Shown: piece by piece, positions 24,496-32,450 of the stretch
How positions within the stretch are numbered: the first letter of the stretch is position 1
Layout: each line of letters begins with the position of its first letter
Source of the DNA: JAKOWB01 sp038363005
Lineage (GTDB): Bacteria > Pseudomonadota > Alphaproteobacteria > Kiloniellales > JACOMY01
Assembly (NCBI GenBank): GCA_038363005.1
Contig: JBBQBI010000023.1
Span: forward strand, 1-64,000
Direction of reading: 5' to 3'
DNA length: 64,000 nucleotides
Program-made: the position numbers and the translations under genes
Notes under the pieces: generated by a model
What the model was told of the DNA's origin: nothing
What the model saw: the letters and a program-made list of their open reading frames with translations, nothing else
The model's database searches: none

Positions 24496-26421
24496 GTGAC
24501 GCGCCTGCCGTCGTCACGGCTCTGGCTCGGCCTGGTCATCGCGCTGCTGATGGGCGGCGCGCTGGCCAGTCTGCACCTCGCCGGCCGCCTGCCCGCCGTG
24601 CTGACCGAGATCGAGGGCAAAACGCTGGACTGGCGCTTCCGTCTGCGCGGCGCCTTGCCGCCGCCGCCGGAGGTGGCAATCATCGCCATCGACGACCGTA
24701 CCCTGGCAGCGCTGGGGCGCTGGCCACTGCCGCGTGCCACGTTGGCCGCGGCGGTGGACCGTCTGCGCGCCGCCGGCGCGCGCAGCGTGGGGTTGGATCT
24801 GCTGCTGCTGGAGCGCGAGGCGCCAAGTGACGGCAACACGCTGTCGCCGGGCGACCAGGCGCTGCGCGCCGCGCTGTCGCAGCAGGGCAACGCCGTGCTG
24901 GGCATGGCATTGCTGTTCGACCGCGGCCCGGCGCCTGACGCCGCCCTGCAGCAGGAGCTGGTGAACACCGCTTTCCGCGTGGTCGAGCGCCCGGCCAGTG
25001 GTGCCCTTGCAGTGCCCGGCGCCCAGGGCGCCCTGGTGCCGATCCGCCAGCTGCGCGAGGTGGCTGGCCTGGGGCACGTCAACCTGCTGCTGGAACAGGG
25101 GCAGCCGCGCCTGCTGCACCCTGCCGTGGCACTCGACGGGCTGCTGCTGCCGGCCTTCGCTGTCGAGGTGGCGCGCCAGCAGCTTGGCCTGGCGCCGGAC
25201 CAGATCAGCCTGTCACTCGATGGCACGCTGTGGCTGGGTCGCCAGGCCGTGGCCCTGGACCGCGCCCTGGGCTTGCCGATCAATTTTCACGGACCGGTCG
25301 GCACGGTGCCTACCTGGTCACTGTTTGACCTGCTGGACGGCAGCCTGCCGGCGGATGCCCTGTCCGGCCGGGCAGTGCTGATCGGCGCCACGGCGCTGGG
25401 CGTCGGTGACACCTTCGTCACGCCCTTCGCGCAGTCGCTGCCGGGCGTCGAGGTGCTGGCCACCGCGGTCAGCAACCTGCTGCAGGGTGACGCGCTGCGC
25501 CGGCCAGTCTACATGGCCAGCTGGGAGACCGCGGCGATCCTGCTGCTGTCATTGCTGACCTGGGCTGGGCTGCGGCTGCCCAACCTGCGCCTCGCCGCCC
25601 TGGCGAGCCTGCTGCTGCTGCTGTTCTGGCTGGCGCTCTGCCATGCCGCCTTCGTGCTGGACGGCCTGTGGATCAACGTCACCGTGCCTGCCCTGGCGGT
25701 GATCCTGACCAGCCTGCCGCTGGCCGCTGGCCGCGCCAGTTTCGAGCGGCGCTTGCGGCGCGAGGCGGAGCGCCAGCGCGGCAACCTGGCCCGTTATGTC
25801 TCGCCGGTGATGGCGCAGCAGCTGGCCACCGAAGAGCGCCCCAGCTTCGACGAACGCGAGCAGTGGGCCGCCATCCTGTTCTTCGACCTGTCCGGCTTCA
25901 CCCGCCTGGCCGAAGGGCGTTCGCCGGGAGAAACAGCGAGATTTCTCAAAGACTTCCACGCGCGTCTTGAGATCGTTGTTCTGCGCCATGCCGGGGTGGT
26001 GGAGCAGTTCCTCGGCGACGGCGCCATGATCATCTTCGGCTTGCCGGAGGAGCAGCCCGACGACGCCGCGCGGGCGCTGGCCTGCGGCCGCGAGCTGGTG
26101 CTTGAGCTGGGTGCCTGGCGTCCTGAACTGAAGCCGCGCGTCGGCCTGCACTTCGGCCGCGTCGCTATGGCGCGACTCGGCGGCCACAGCCAGTCGCAGC
26201 TGGCCGCCGCCGGCGACACGGTGAACGTGGCCAGCCGGCTGGAGGCCATTGCGCGACAAAGCGGCGCGGCCCTGGCGGTGTCCGACGCGCTGGTCGCCGC
26301 GGTGCGGGCCGCCGGCCGGCCAGAGCTGCTGGCGGGCCTGCTGCCGGAAGGGGCCCAGGCGGTGCGCGGGCGCAGCGCGCAGATCTCCATCTGGCTGGCG
26401 GCGCGCGAGGCGCTGTCGTGA
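24496..26421 (+). CDS. CHASE2-domain class III adenylate/guanylate cyclase
   Basis: This 641-residue membrane protein starts at GTG 24496 after GAGAAGGA. It has one N-terminal helix, then a periplasmic CHASE2 sensor (about 40-330; TLDWRFRLRG, VAIIAIDDRTLAALGRWP, AVLIGATALGVGD). Three helices follow (about 340-415), then a C-terminal cyclase domain (about 450-620). Metal-binding aspartates are Asp464 (FFDLSGFT) and Asp508 (FLGDGAM). The transition-state pair Asn577/Arg581 lies in GDTVNVASRLE. The residues that normally choose adenine (Lys and Asp) are both Gln here (504, 568), so cAMP, cGMP or mixed activity cannot be predicted. The periplasmic signal probably involves the FecR protein encoded just upstream. 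Confidence 0.9.
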   Translation: MTRLPSSRLWLGLVIALLMGGALASLHLAGRLPAVLTEIEGKTLDWRFRLRGALPPPPEVAIIAIDDRTLAALGRWPLPRATLAAAVDRLRAAGARSVGLDLLLLEREAPSDGNTLSPGDQALRAALSQQGNAVLGMALLFDRGPAPDAALQQELVNTAFRVVERPASGALAVPGAQGALVPIRQLREVAGLGHVNLLLEQGQPRLLHPAVALDGLLLPAFAVEVARQQLGLAPDQISLSLDGTLWLGRQAVALDRALGLPINFHGPVGTVPTWSLFDLLDGSLPADALSGRAVLIGATALGVGDTFVTPFAQSLPGVEVLATAVSNLLQGDALRRPVYMASWETAAILLLSLLTWAGLRLPNLRLAALASLLLLLFWLALCHAAFVLDGLWINVTVPALAVILTSLPLAAGRASFERRLRREAERQRGNLARYVSPVMAQQLATEERPSFDEREQWAAILFFDLSGFTRLAEGRSPGETARFLKDFHARLEIVVLRHAGVVEQFLGDGAMIIFGLPEEQPDDAARALACGRELVLELGAWRPELKPRVGLHFGRVAMARLGGHSQSQLAAAGDTVNVASRLEAIARQSGAALAVSDALVAAVRAAGRPELLAGLLPEGAQAVRGRSAQISIWLAAREALS

Positions 26422-26543
26422 TCGAAGTTTCATAGTGGGTTGAAGCGCTTGCCCGCCGCCGGGCCGGTGGCGCAAGCTCCGCGCGCCCAAACCGCCCGGG
26501 ACGTGGTGGCAGGCACTGTTTGGTACTGGAGGGGGGCCTCCCG

Positions 26544-27989
26544 ATGTTCGATCTCGTGATTCGCGGCGCGACGCTCTATGACGGCAGCGGCGGCCCGCCG
26601 CGGCAGGCCGACCTGGCGGTGGCCGGCGACTACATCGCCGCCATCGGCGATCTGGGCGGCGCCGAGAGTCGGCGTGAGCTGGCTGCCGAGGGCCTGGCGC
26701 TGGCGCCCGGCTTTATCGACGTGCACACGCACGACGATCGCGCCGTGCTGGACGGCGACATGGCGCCGAAGATCAGCCAGGGCGTCACCAGCGTGGTGGT
26801 GGGCAATTGCGGCATCAGCCTGGCGCCGCTGACCCTGCCGGGCACGCCGCCGCCGCCGCTCGATCTGTTGGGCGACCAGGCGGACTACCGCTTCGCGGCC
26901 ATGGCCGACTACTTGACGGCGCTGGACCGCGCCGGCGGCGCCACCAACACCACGGCGCTGGTTGGCCACTCGACACTCCGGGTCGGCGCTATGGACGACG
27001 TCGATCGCCCGGCGACGACGGCCGAGATCGCCAGCATGCGCGAGCGCCTGAAGGTCAGTCTGGCCGCCGGTGCCATCGGCTTTTCCACCGGCCTGTTCTA
27101 TGCCCCCTCGGCCAAGGCGCCGACCGAGGAGATCATGGCCCTGGCCGAGGAGCTGGCACCGGCCGGCGGCATCCACACCACCCACATGCGGGACGAGAAC
27201 GATCGCGTCACCCAGGCGCTGGACGAGGCCTTTGCCATCGGCCGTCATGCCCAGGTGCCGGTGGTGATCTCGCACTTCAAGGTCTCCGGTCAGCCCAACT
27301 GGGGCCGCTCGGTCGAGACGCTGGCGCAGTGGCAGCAGGCGGCTGGCAAGCAGCCGCTAGCGCTGGACGCCTATCCCTACGCCGCCTCCTCGACGGTGTT
27401 GAAGGTGGACTATGCCGCCGAGGCGCCGCGCGTCCTGGTCACCTGGTCAAAGCCGCACCCGGAGCAGTCCGGCCGCGACCTGGACGAGATCGCCCGCGAG
27501 TGGGGGCTGGGCCGCACCGCCACGGCGCAGCGCCTGCAGCCGGCCGGCGCGGTCTACTTCTCGATGGACGAGGGCGACGTGCAGCGCATCCTGGCCTTCC
27601 CGGAGACCATGATCGGCTCAGACGGCCTGCCGCACGATCAGCATCCGCACCCGCGCCTCTGGGGCGCCTTTCCGCGCGTGCTGGGCCACTACGCCCGCGA
27701 CCTCGGGCTGTTCCGGCTGGAGGAGGCGGTGCGCCGCATGACCAGCCTGTCGGCGCAGCGCTTCGGCCTGGTCGATCGCGGCCTGCTCGCCGAGGGTGCC
27801 TTCGCCGACTTGGTGCTCTTCGACCCGGCGACGATCATCGACAGCGCCACCTTCGCCGATCCCAAGCGCCCAGCCGCCGGCATCCGCGAGGTCTTCGTGA
27901 ACGGTGAGAGCGTCTGGGCCGGGGGCAAGCCGACCGGCGCCAGGCCGGGTCGCGTGCTGAGGCTGGGGCAGGGGGCGCGGCCGGCGTAG
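26544..27989 (+). CDS. N-acyl-D-amino-acid deacylase (D-aminoacylase) family amidohydrolase
   Basis: This is a 481-residue metal-dependent hydrolase starting at the ATG after CTGGAGGGGGG. It begins FDLVIRGATLYDGSG, has the metal site PGFIDVHTHDD (His61, His63), and then GNCGIS, THMRDENDRV, VISHFKVSG and IGSDGLPHDQHPHPR. These are hallmarks of N-acyl-D-amino-acid deacylases, which release D-amino acids from N-acyl derivatives. The exact side-chain preference cannot be inferred. It lies 122 bases after the cyclase gene, so it probably has its own promoter. Convergent with efp, from which it is separated by a palindromic repeat. Confidence 0.88.
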   Translation: MFDLVIRGATLYDGSGGPPRQADLAVAGDYIAAIGDLGGAESRRELAAEGLALAPGFIDVHTHDDRAVLDGDMAPKISQGVTSVVVGNCGISLAPLTLPGTPPPPLDLLGDQADYRFAAMADYLTALDRAGGATNTTALVGHSTLRVGAMDDVDRPATTAEIASMRERLKVSLAAGAIGFSTGLFYAPSAKAPTEEIMALAEELAPAGGIHTTHMRDENDRVTQALDEAFAIGRHAQVPVVISHFKVSGQPNWGRSVETLAQWQQAAGKQPLALDAYPYAASSTVLKVDYAAEAPRVLVTWSKPHPEQSGRDLDEIAREWGLGRTATAQRLQPAGAVYFSMDEGDVQRILAFPETMIGSDGLPHDQHPHPRLWGAFPRVLGHYARDLGLFRLEEAVRRMTSLSAQRFGLVDRGLLAEGAFADLVLFDPATIIDSATFADPKRPAAGIREVFVNGESVWAGGKPTGARPGRVLRLGQGARPA

Positions 27990-28000
27990 GCGCCCACAGC

Positions 28001-28086
28001 CGTCATGCTCGGACTTGTTCCGAGCATCCATTCGTCCGCTTGCGCTGGCATCGCAATGGACCCTCGGGACAAGTCCGAGGGTGACG
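28001..28086. repeat. Two-hairpin palindromic intergenic repeat
   Basis: Hairpin 1 pairs TGCTCGGA (28006-28013) with TCCGAGCA (28019-28026). Hairpin 2 pairs ACCCTCGG (28060-28067) with CCGAGGGT (28075-28082). Outer CGTCA (28001-28005) pairs with TGACG (28082-28086), so the whole element can fold as one mosaic unit. The layout resembles widespread alphaproteobacterial intergenic repeats. It fills the space between convergent D-aminoacylase and efp genes and may end transcription from both sides. Confidence 0.75.
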
Positions 28087-28117
28087 TCAAGAGGATGGGT
28101 GCTGAAACGCCGCCGCC

Positions 28118-28684
28118 TCAGTCGCGCGAGCGCTCGACGTAGCTGCCGTCCTCGGTCATCACCACGATCTTGGTGCCGGGGCCGACGTGCGGCGGCACCA
28201 TGGTGCGCACGCCGTTGGTCAGCATGGCCGGCTTGTAGGACGACGAGGCGGTCTGCCCCTTCACCGTCGGCTCGGTGTCGGTGATCTCCAGGATCACCTT
28301 CTGCGGCAGCTCGACCGAGACCGGGACGCCCTGGTGCAGCCGCATGGTGACGTGCATGCCGTCCTGCAGGAAGCGCGCCGGCTCGCCGATCACGTCGGCC
28401 GCGACGGAGATCTGCTCGTAGTTCAGGACGTCCATGAAGGCGTAGGCCTCGCCGTCCTTGAACAGGAACTGGTACTCGCCCTCGTCGATGTAGGCGCGCT
28501 CCACCGACTCGGTCGTGCGGTAGCGCTCCACCACCTTCACGCCGTCGCTGATGCGGCGCATCTCGACCTGCGTCACCGGGGTGCCCTTGCCGGGCTGGAT
28601 GTTGTCGGCCTTGAGAATGGCGTAGAGCTTGCCATCGCTTTCCAGGACCTGACCGGCGCGCAGCGTGTTGGCGTTGACCTTCAT
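28118..28684 (-). CDS. efp: Translation elongation factor P
   Basis: This 188-residue protein has exactly the normal EF-P length and relieves ribosome stalling at polyproline. It begins MKVNANTLRAGQVLES. Lys33 in NIQPGKGTPVTQV is the modification site at the tip of domain 1. Domains 2 and 3 are intact (LFKDGEAYAFMD, GVPVSVELPQKV, GPGTKIVVMTEDGSYVERS). The adjacent divergent gene is epmA, which attaches beta-lysine to this residue, so the lysine form is expected. An in-frame extension upstream of 28684 is not needed. Confidence 0.97.
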   Translation of the reverse strand: MKVNANTLRAGQVLESDGKLYAILKADNIQPGKGTPVTQVEMRRISDGVKVVERYRTTESVERAYIDEGEYQFLFKDGEAYAFMDVLNYEQISVAADVIGEPARFLQDGMHVTMRLHQGVPVSVELPQKVILEITDTEPTVKGQTASSSYKPAMLTNGVRTMVPPHVGPGTKIVVMTEDGSYVERSRD

Positions 28685-28785
28685 GGGGAGCAAAAACCTC
28701 GGTTGCGAAAAAGCGCCCGTGTGTAGCAGGTTCGCCCCCAGCCAGCAACCAAACCCCAACCAAGCCCCGACCCCCGACGAGGATC

Positions 28786-29847
28786 ATGGCCCACGACCCC
28801 CGCGACATTCCCTGGTGGCGGCCCGACCGCCACGCGGCGCGCCGGCCCAACCTGTTGAAACGCCAGGTGATCCTGGCGGCCATCCGGGCCTTCTTCCAGG
28901 CGCGCGACTTTGTCGAGGTGGAGACCCCGGCGCTGCAGCTCTCGCCCGGGCTGGAGCCGCACCTCATGGCCTTCGAGACGCTGTTGGAGCAGCCGGACGG
29001 CAGCGGCAGCCGGCTTTACCTCCACACCTCGCCGGAATTCGCCTGCAAGAAGCTGCTGGCGGCGGGGGAGCCGCGCCTCTTCACCCTGGCGCGGGTCTGG
29101 CGCAATCGCGAGCGCTCGGCCACCCACCACCCGGAATTCACCATGCTGGAGTGGTACCGCGCCGGCGCCGACTACGAGAGCCTGATGGCCGACTGCGAGG
29201 GCCTGCTTGCGGCGGTGGCCGCCGCCGCCGGGACCGCTCACCTGACCTGGAAGGGCCACCGCGTCGACCCGGCAGGCAGCTTCGAGCGCCTGACCGTGGC
29301 CGAGGCCTTCCGGCGCCACGCCGGCATCGATCTGCTGGCCACCGCGCCGGATCCCTGGAATCCCGATGCCGCCGCGCTGGCCGAACAGGCCCGCCGCGCC
29401 AAGGTCCGCGTCGCGCCGGACGACGACTGGGCCGACATCGTCACGCGGGTGATGCTAGAGCGCATCGAGCCCAACCTGGGCCGCGATCGCCCGACCTTCC
29501 TGATCGACTATCCGGTCAGCCTGGCGGCGCTGTCGCGCCCCAAGCCCGGCGACCCGCGCGTGGCCGAGCGCTTTGAGCTCTACGTCAACGGTCTGGAGCT
29601 GGCCAATGCCTTCTCCGAGCTGACCGACGCCGCCGAGCAGCGGCGCCGCTTCGAGGCCGACGTGGCGTTGAAGGAGCGCCTCTACCGCCAGCGCTATCCG
29701 ATCGACGAGGATTTCCTGGCGGCGCTGGAGTCGATGCCGTCGGCCGCCGGCAGCGCCCTGGGCGTCGACCGCCTGGTGATGTGCGCGGTGGGCGCGGCGC
29801 GCATCGAAGAGGTACTCTGGGCGCCGGTGGCGGAGCGAGGAACATGA
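28786..29847 (+). CDS. epmA: Elongation factor P beta-lysine ligase (EpmA/GenX/PoxA)
   Basis: This 353-residue protein is a class II lysyl-tRNA-synthetase-like catalytic core without the anticodon-binding domain. Motif 2 is FTLARVWRNRERSATHHPEF followed by TMLEWYRAG. Motif 3 is recognisable as GSALGVDRLVMCAVGA. LYLHTSPEFACKKLL is a further family mark. The enzyme adenylates beta-lysine and transfers it to EF-P. It is divergent from efp with 101 bases between starts, which supports the assignment. No lysine 2,3-aminomutase (epmB) is in the window. A GAGG lies just upstream of the ATG. Confidence 0.93.
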   Translation: MAHDPRDIPWWRPDRHAARRPNLLKRQVILAAIRAFFQARDFVEVETPALQLSPGLEPHLMAFETLLEQPDGSGSRLYLHTSPEFACKKLLAAGEPRLFTLARVWRNRERSATHHPEFTMLEWYRAGADYESLMADCEGLLAAVAAAAGTAHLTWKGHRVDPAGSFERLTVAEAFRRHAGIDLLATAPDPWNPDAAALAEQARRAKVRVAPDDDWADIVTRVMLERIEPNLGRDRPTFLIDYPVSLAALSRPKPGDPRVAERFELYVNGLELANAFSELTDAAEQRRRFEADVALKERLYRQRYPIDEDFLAALESMPSAAGSALGVDRLVMCAVGAARIEEVLWAPVAERGT

Positions 29848-29870
29848 GCCGCGCGGCGACTGATTCTTCC

Positions 29871-30010
29871 CCTCTCCCCTTGCGGGAGAGGGTGGCGCGC
29901 GAGCGTAGCGATGCGGGCCGGGTGAGGGGGGTGGGTACGACTCCCTCCAATCGCACCGACCCCCCACATCCGGCGGCTGCGCCGCCACCTTCTCCCGCAG
30001 GGGGAGAAGG
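29871..30010. repeat. CCTCTCCC-type palindromic repeat, copy 1
   Basis: CCTCTCCC (29871-29878) pairs with GGGAGAGG (29884-29891). CCTTCTCCC (29988-29996) pairs with GGGAGAAGG (30002-30010). The interior has GGGTGAGGGGGGT and a small GGCGGC/GCCGCC hairpin. The same outline recurs at 41363, 58129 and 61264. This copy lies between two genes on the same strand, epmA and the dehydrogenase at 30033, unlike the other copies. Confidence 0.85.
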
Positions 30011-30032
30011 GGAAAACTCGGAGCGCTGAGCC

Positions 30033-32444
30033 ATGCGTCATGCGCGCGCGGTGATCATCGGCGGCGGCATCGTCGGCTGCTCGGCGTTGTGGCACTTGGC
30101 CCAAAAGGGCTGGACCGACCTGCTTCTGCTGGAGCGCGACGAGCTGACCGCAGGCTCGACCTGGCATGCCGCCGGCAACTGCCCGACCTTCTCGACCTCC
30201 TGGGCGCTGCTCAACCTGCAGCGCTATTCGACGCGGCTCTATCCCAGGCTGGCGGCGCTCACCGGCAGCGAGATCAACTATCATGTTACCGGCTCGATCC
30301 GCCTGGCGCAGGGGCAGGCCCGGCTGGAGGAGTACCGCCACATCGCGGCGGTGGCCAACCAGCTCGACTGCGGCTTCGAGGTGCTGCCGCCGGCGGACCT
30401 CAAGCGTCGCTATCCCTACCTGGAGACGGCGGGCCTGCAGGGTGGGTTGTGGGATCCGGCGGATGGCGACATCGATCCCTCGCAGGTGACCCAGGCCTTT
30501 GCCGCCGGCGCGCGGTCCTTGGGCGCGACGATCCTGCGCCAGTGCCCGGTGACCGCCATGGCGCGCGACGGCGATGGCTGGCGCCTGTCGACGCCGCAGG
30601 GCGAGATCCAGGCCGAGATCGTCATCAACGCCGCCGGCTACCGCGCCGGCGAGGTGGCGGCGCTGGTTGGCCAGCGCCTGCCCATCGTCAGCCTGCAGCA
30701 CCAGTACCTGGTGACCGAGAGCCTGCCAGATTTGGCAGGCGCCGGCCCCAAGCTGCCGCTGCTGCGAGACCCGGACGATTCCTATTACCTGCGGCAGGAG
30801 CGCGACGGGCTGCTGCTCGGACCCTACGAGAAGGAGCGCGCCGTCGCGGTGTGGGACGAGGGCATCCCGCCGGGCTTCGTCGCCGAGCTCTTCCCCGACG
30901 ACCTCGAGCGGCTGGAGCGCTACATCGAACTGGCGGTGGGCCGCGTTCCGCTGCTGGGCCAGGCTGGCGTGAAGCGCGTGGTGAACGGCCCGATCCCCTA
31001 TACGCCGGACGGCAATCCGCTGATCGGCCCGGCCTTCCAGCCGGGGCTGGACCTGCGCGGCCTCTATCTTTGCTGCGCCTTCTCCTTCGGCGTGGTGCAG
31101 GGCGGTGGCGCCGGCAAGGCGATTGCCGATTGGATCGTCGAGGGTGAGCCGGAGTGGGACCTCTGGGCACTCGATCCGCGTCGCTTCACCGGCCATTGCG
31201 ACCAGGCCTACACGCGGGCCAAGGCGCTGGAGGTCTATGAGAACGAATACGCCGTCGCCTTTCCACACCAGGAATGGCCAGCCGCTCGCCCGGTCAAGAC
31301 CACGCCGCTGACCGCCGTGCTGGCGGCCGAAGGCGCCGTCTTCGGCGCGCGCAACGGCTGGGAGCGCGCGCTGTGGTTCAAACCGCCGGGCTTCGCCGGC
31401 GATCCCGATGAGAAGACCTTCCATCGTCCGGTGTGGTTCGCTGCCGTGGCCGCCGACTGCCGCGCGGTGCGCGAGGCCTGCGGCCTGGTCGAGATCCCGG
31501 GTTTCAGCAAGCTCCGCGTCACCGGGCCTGGCGCGGCGGCGCAGCTCGACCGCCTGCTGGCGACGCGCCTGCCACCGGTCGGTCAGGTGCGCCTGGCCTA
31601 TGGCCTGACGGCAAGCGGCGGGGTGCTGGTGGAGACCACGGTGGTGCGCCTGGCCGAGGAGGATTTTCTGCTCGCCAGTGCCGCCGCCGCTGAGTGGCAC
31701 GACTGGCAGTGGCTGCTGGCGGGCCTGCCCGACACCGTGGCCGTGGCAAACGTCACCGAGCGGCAGGACACGCTCGCCCTAAGCGGCCCCGGGTCCCGCG
31801 CGGTGCTGGAACAGGCAAGCGGCCAGTCGCTGCCTGACAGCGCGCTGCCCTGGCGTCACGCGCTCTGGCTGGAGATCGCCGGCGCGCGCGTCCTGGTCCT
31901 GCGCTTCGGCTATAGCGGCGAGCTGGGCTACGAGCTGCATCTGGAACCGGCACAGGGGCCCACTGTCTGCGCCGCGCTGCGCGCCGCCGGGGCACGGCTG
32001 ATCGGTAACCAGGCGCTTGACTCGCTGCGGCTGGAGAAGGGCTATCCGGCCTGGAAGAGCGAACTGGAGATCAAGGTCTCGGCACTCGCCAGCGGACTGG
32101 AGCGTTTCATCGCCTGGAACAAGGGCGACTTCGTCGGTCGCGATGCGCTGCTGGCCGAGCGCGCGCACGGGCCGCGCCGCTGCCTGGCATTGCTGGCGCT
32201 GGACCCCGGCACGGCCGAGGCGCTGCCGCTGGCGCCGGTCTGGCGCAGTGGCCGCCTGGTCGGGCAGGTGACCTCCGGCACTTTCGGGCATTGGGTCGGG
32301 CGCAGCCTGGCGCTGGCCTATCTGGAGCCCGGTGAGGCGCTGGTCGGTACCAGGCTGCAGGTCGAGGTGCTGGGTGAGCGACGCGAGGCCCTCGTTGTGC
32401 CCCGCCCGCTGCACGATCCGGAGAACCGGCGGATGAAGGGGTAA
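30033..32444 (+). CDS. Dimethylglycine/sarcosine dehydrogenase-like FAD protein with GcvT domain
   Basis: This is an 803-residue two-part enzyme. The N-terminal FAD domain starts AVIIGGGIVGCSALWHLA. TAGSTWHAAGN contains the histidine that in dimethylglycine dehydrogenase holds FAD covalently, and NAAGYRAGEVA and YTPDGNPLIGPA follow. From about residue 410 the protein is glycine-cleavage T-protein-like (YENEYAVAFPHQEW, VEIPGFSKLRVTGPGAA, FGYSGELGYELHLEP, LEKGYPAWKSEL), expected to pass the methyl carbon to tetrahydrofolate. The exact N-methyl substrate is uncertain. The start is 22 bases after a palindromic repeat. It converges on manC with six bases between stops. Confidence 0.9.
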   Translation: MRHARAVIIGGGIVGCSALWHLAQKGWTDLLLLERDELTAGSTWHAAGNCPTFSTSWALLNLQRYSTRLYPRLAALTGSEINYHVTGSIRLAQGQARLEEYRHIAAVANQLDCGFEVLPPADLKRRYPYLETAGLQGGLWDPADGDIDPSQVTQAFAAGARSLGATILRQCPVTAMARDGDGWRLSTPQGEIQAEIVINAAGYRAGEVAALVGQRLPIVSLQHQYLVTESLPDLAGAGPKLPLLRDPDDSYYLRQERDGLLLGPYEKERAVAVWDEGIPPGFVAELFPDDLERLERYIELAVGRVPLLGQAGVKRVVNGPIPYTPDGNPLIGPAFQPGLDLRGLYLCCAFSFGVVQGGGAGKAIADWIVEGEPEWDLWALDPRRFTGHCDQAYTRAKALEVYENEYAVAFPHQEWPAARPVKTTPLTAVLAAEGAVFGARNGWERALWFKPPGFAGDPDEKTFHRPVWFAAVAADCRAVREACGLVEIPGFSKLRVTGPGAAAQLDRLLATRLPPVGQVRLAYGLTASGGVLVETTVVRLAEEDFLLASAAAAEWHDWQWLLAGLPDTVAVANVTERQDTLALSGPGSRAVLEQASGQSLPDSALPWRHALWLEIAGARVLVLRFGYSGELGYELHLEPAQGPTVCAALRAAGARLIGNQALDSLRLEKGYPAWKSELEIKVSALASGLERFIAWNKGDFVGRDALLAERAHGPRRCLALLALDPGTAEALPLAPVWRSGRLVGQVTSGTFGHWVGRSLALAYLEPGEALVGTRLQVEVLGERREALVVPRPLHDPENRRMKG

Positions 32445-32450
32445 GGGCTG

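Noticed and set aside
29871..30010. Possible small CRISPR array or RNA gene in the repeat-rich spacer
   Set aside because: The repeats are inverted, not regularly spaced direct repeats with unique spacers, and they recur in other intergenic places as the same palindromic family.
29694..31700. 668-residue minus-strand open frame
   Set aside because: Antisense to epmA's end, a repeat and the dehydrogenase gene, with no recognisable protein features.
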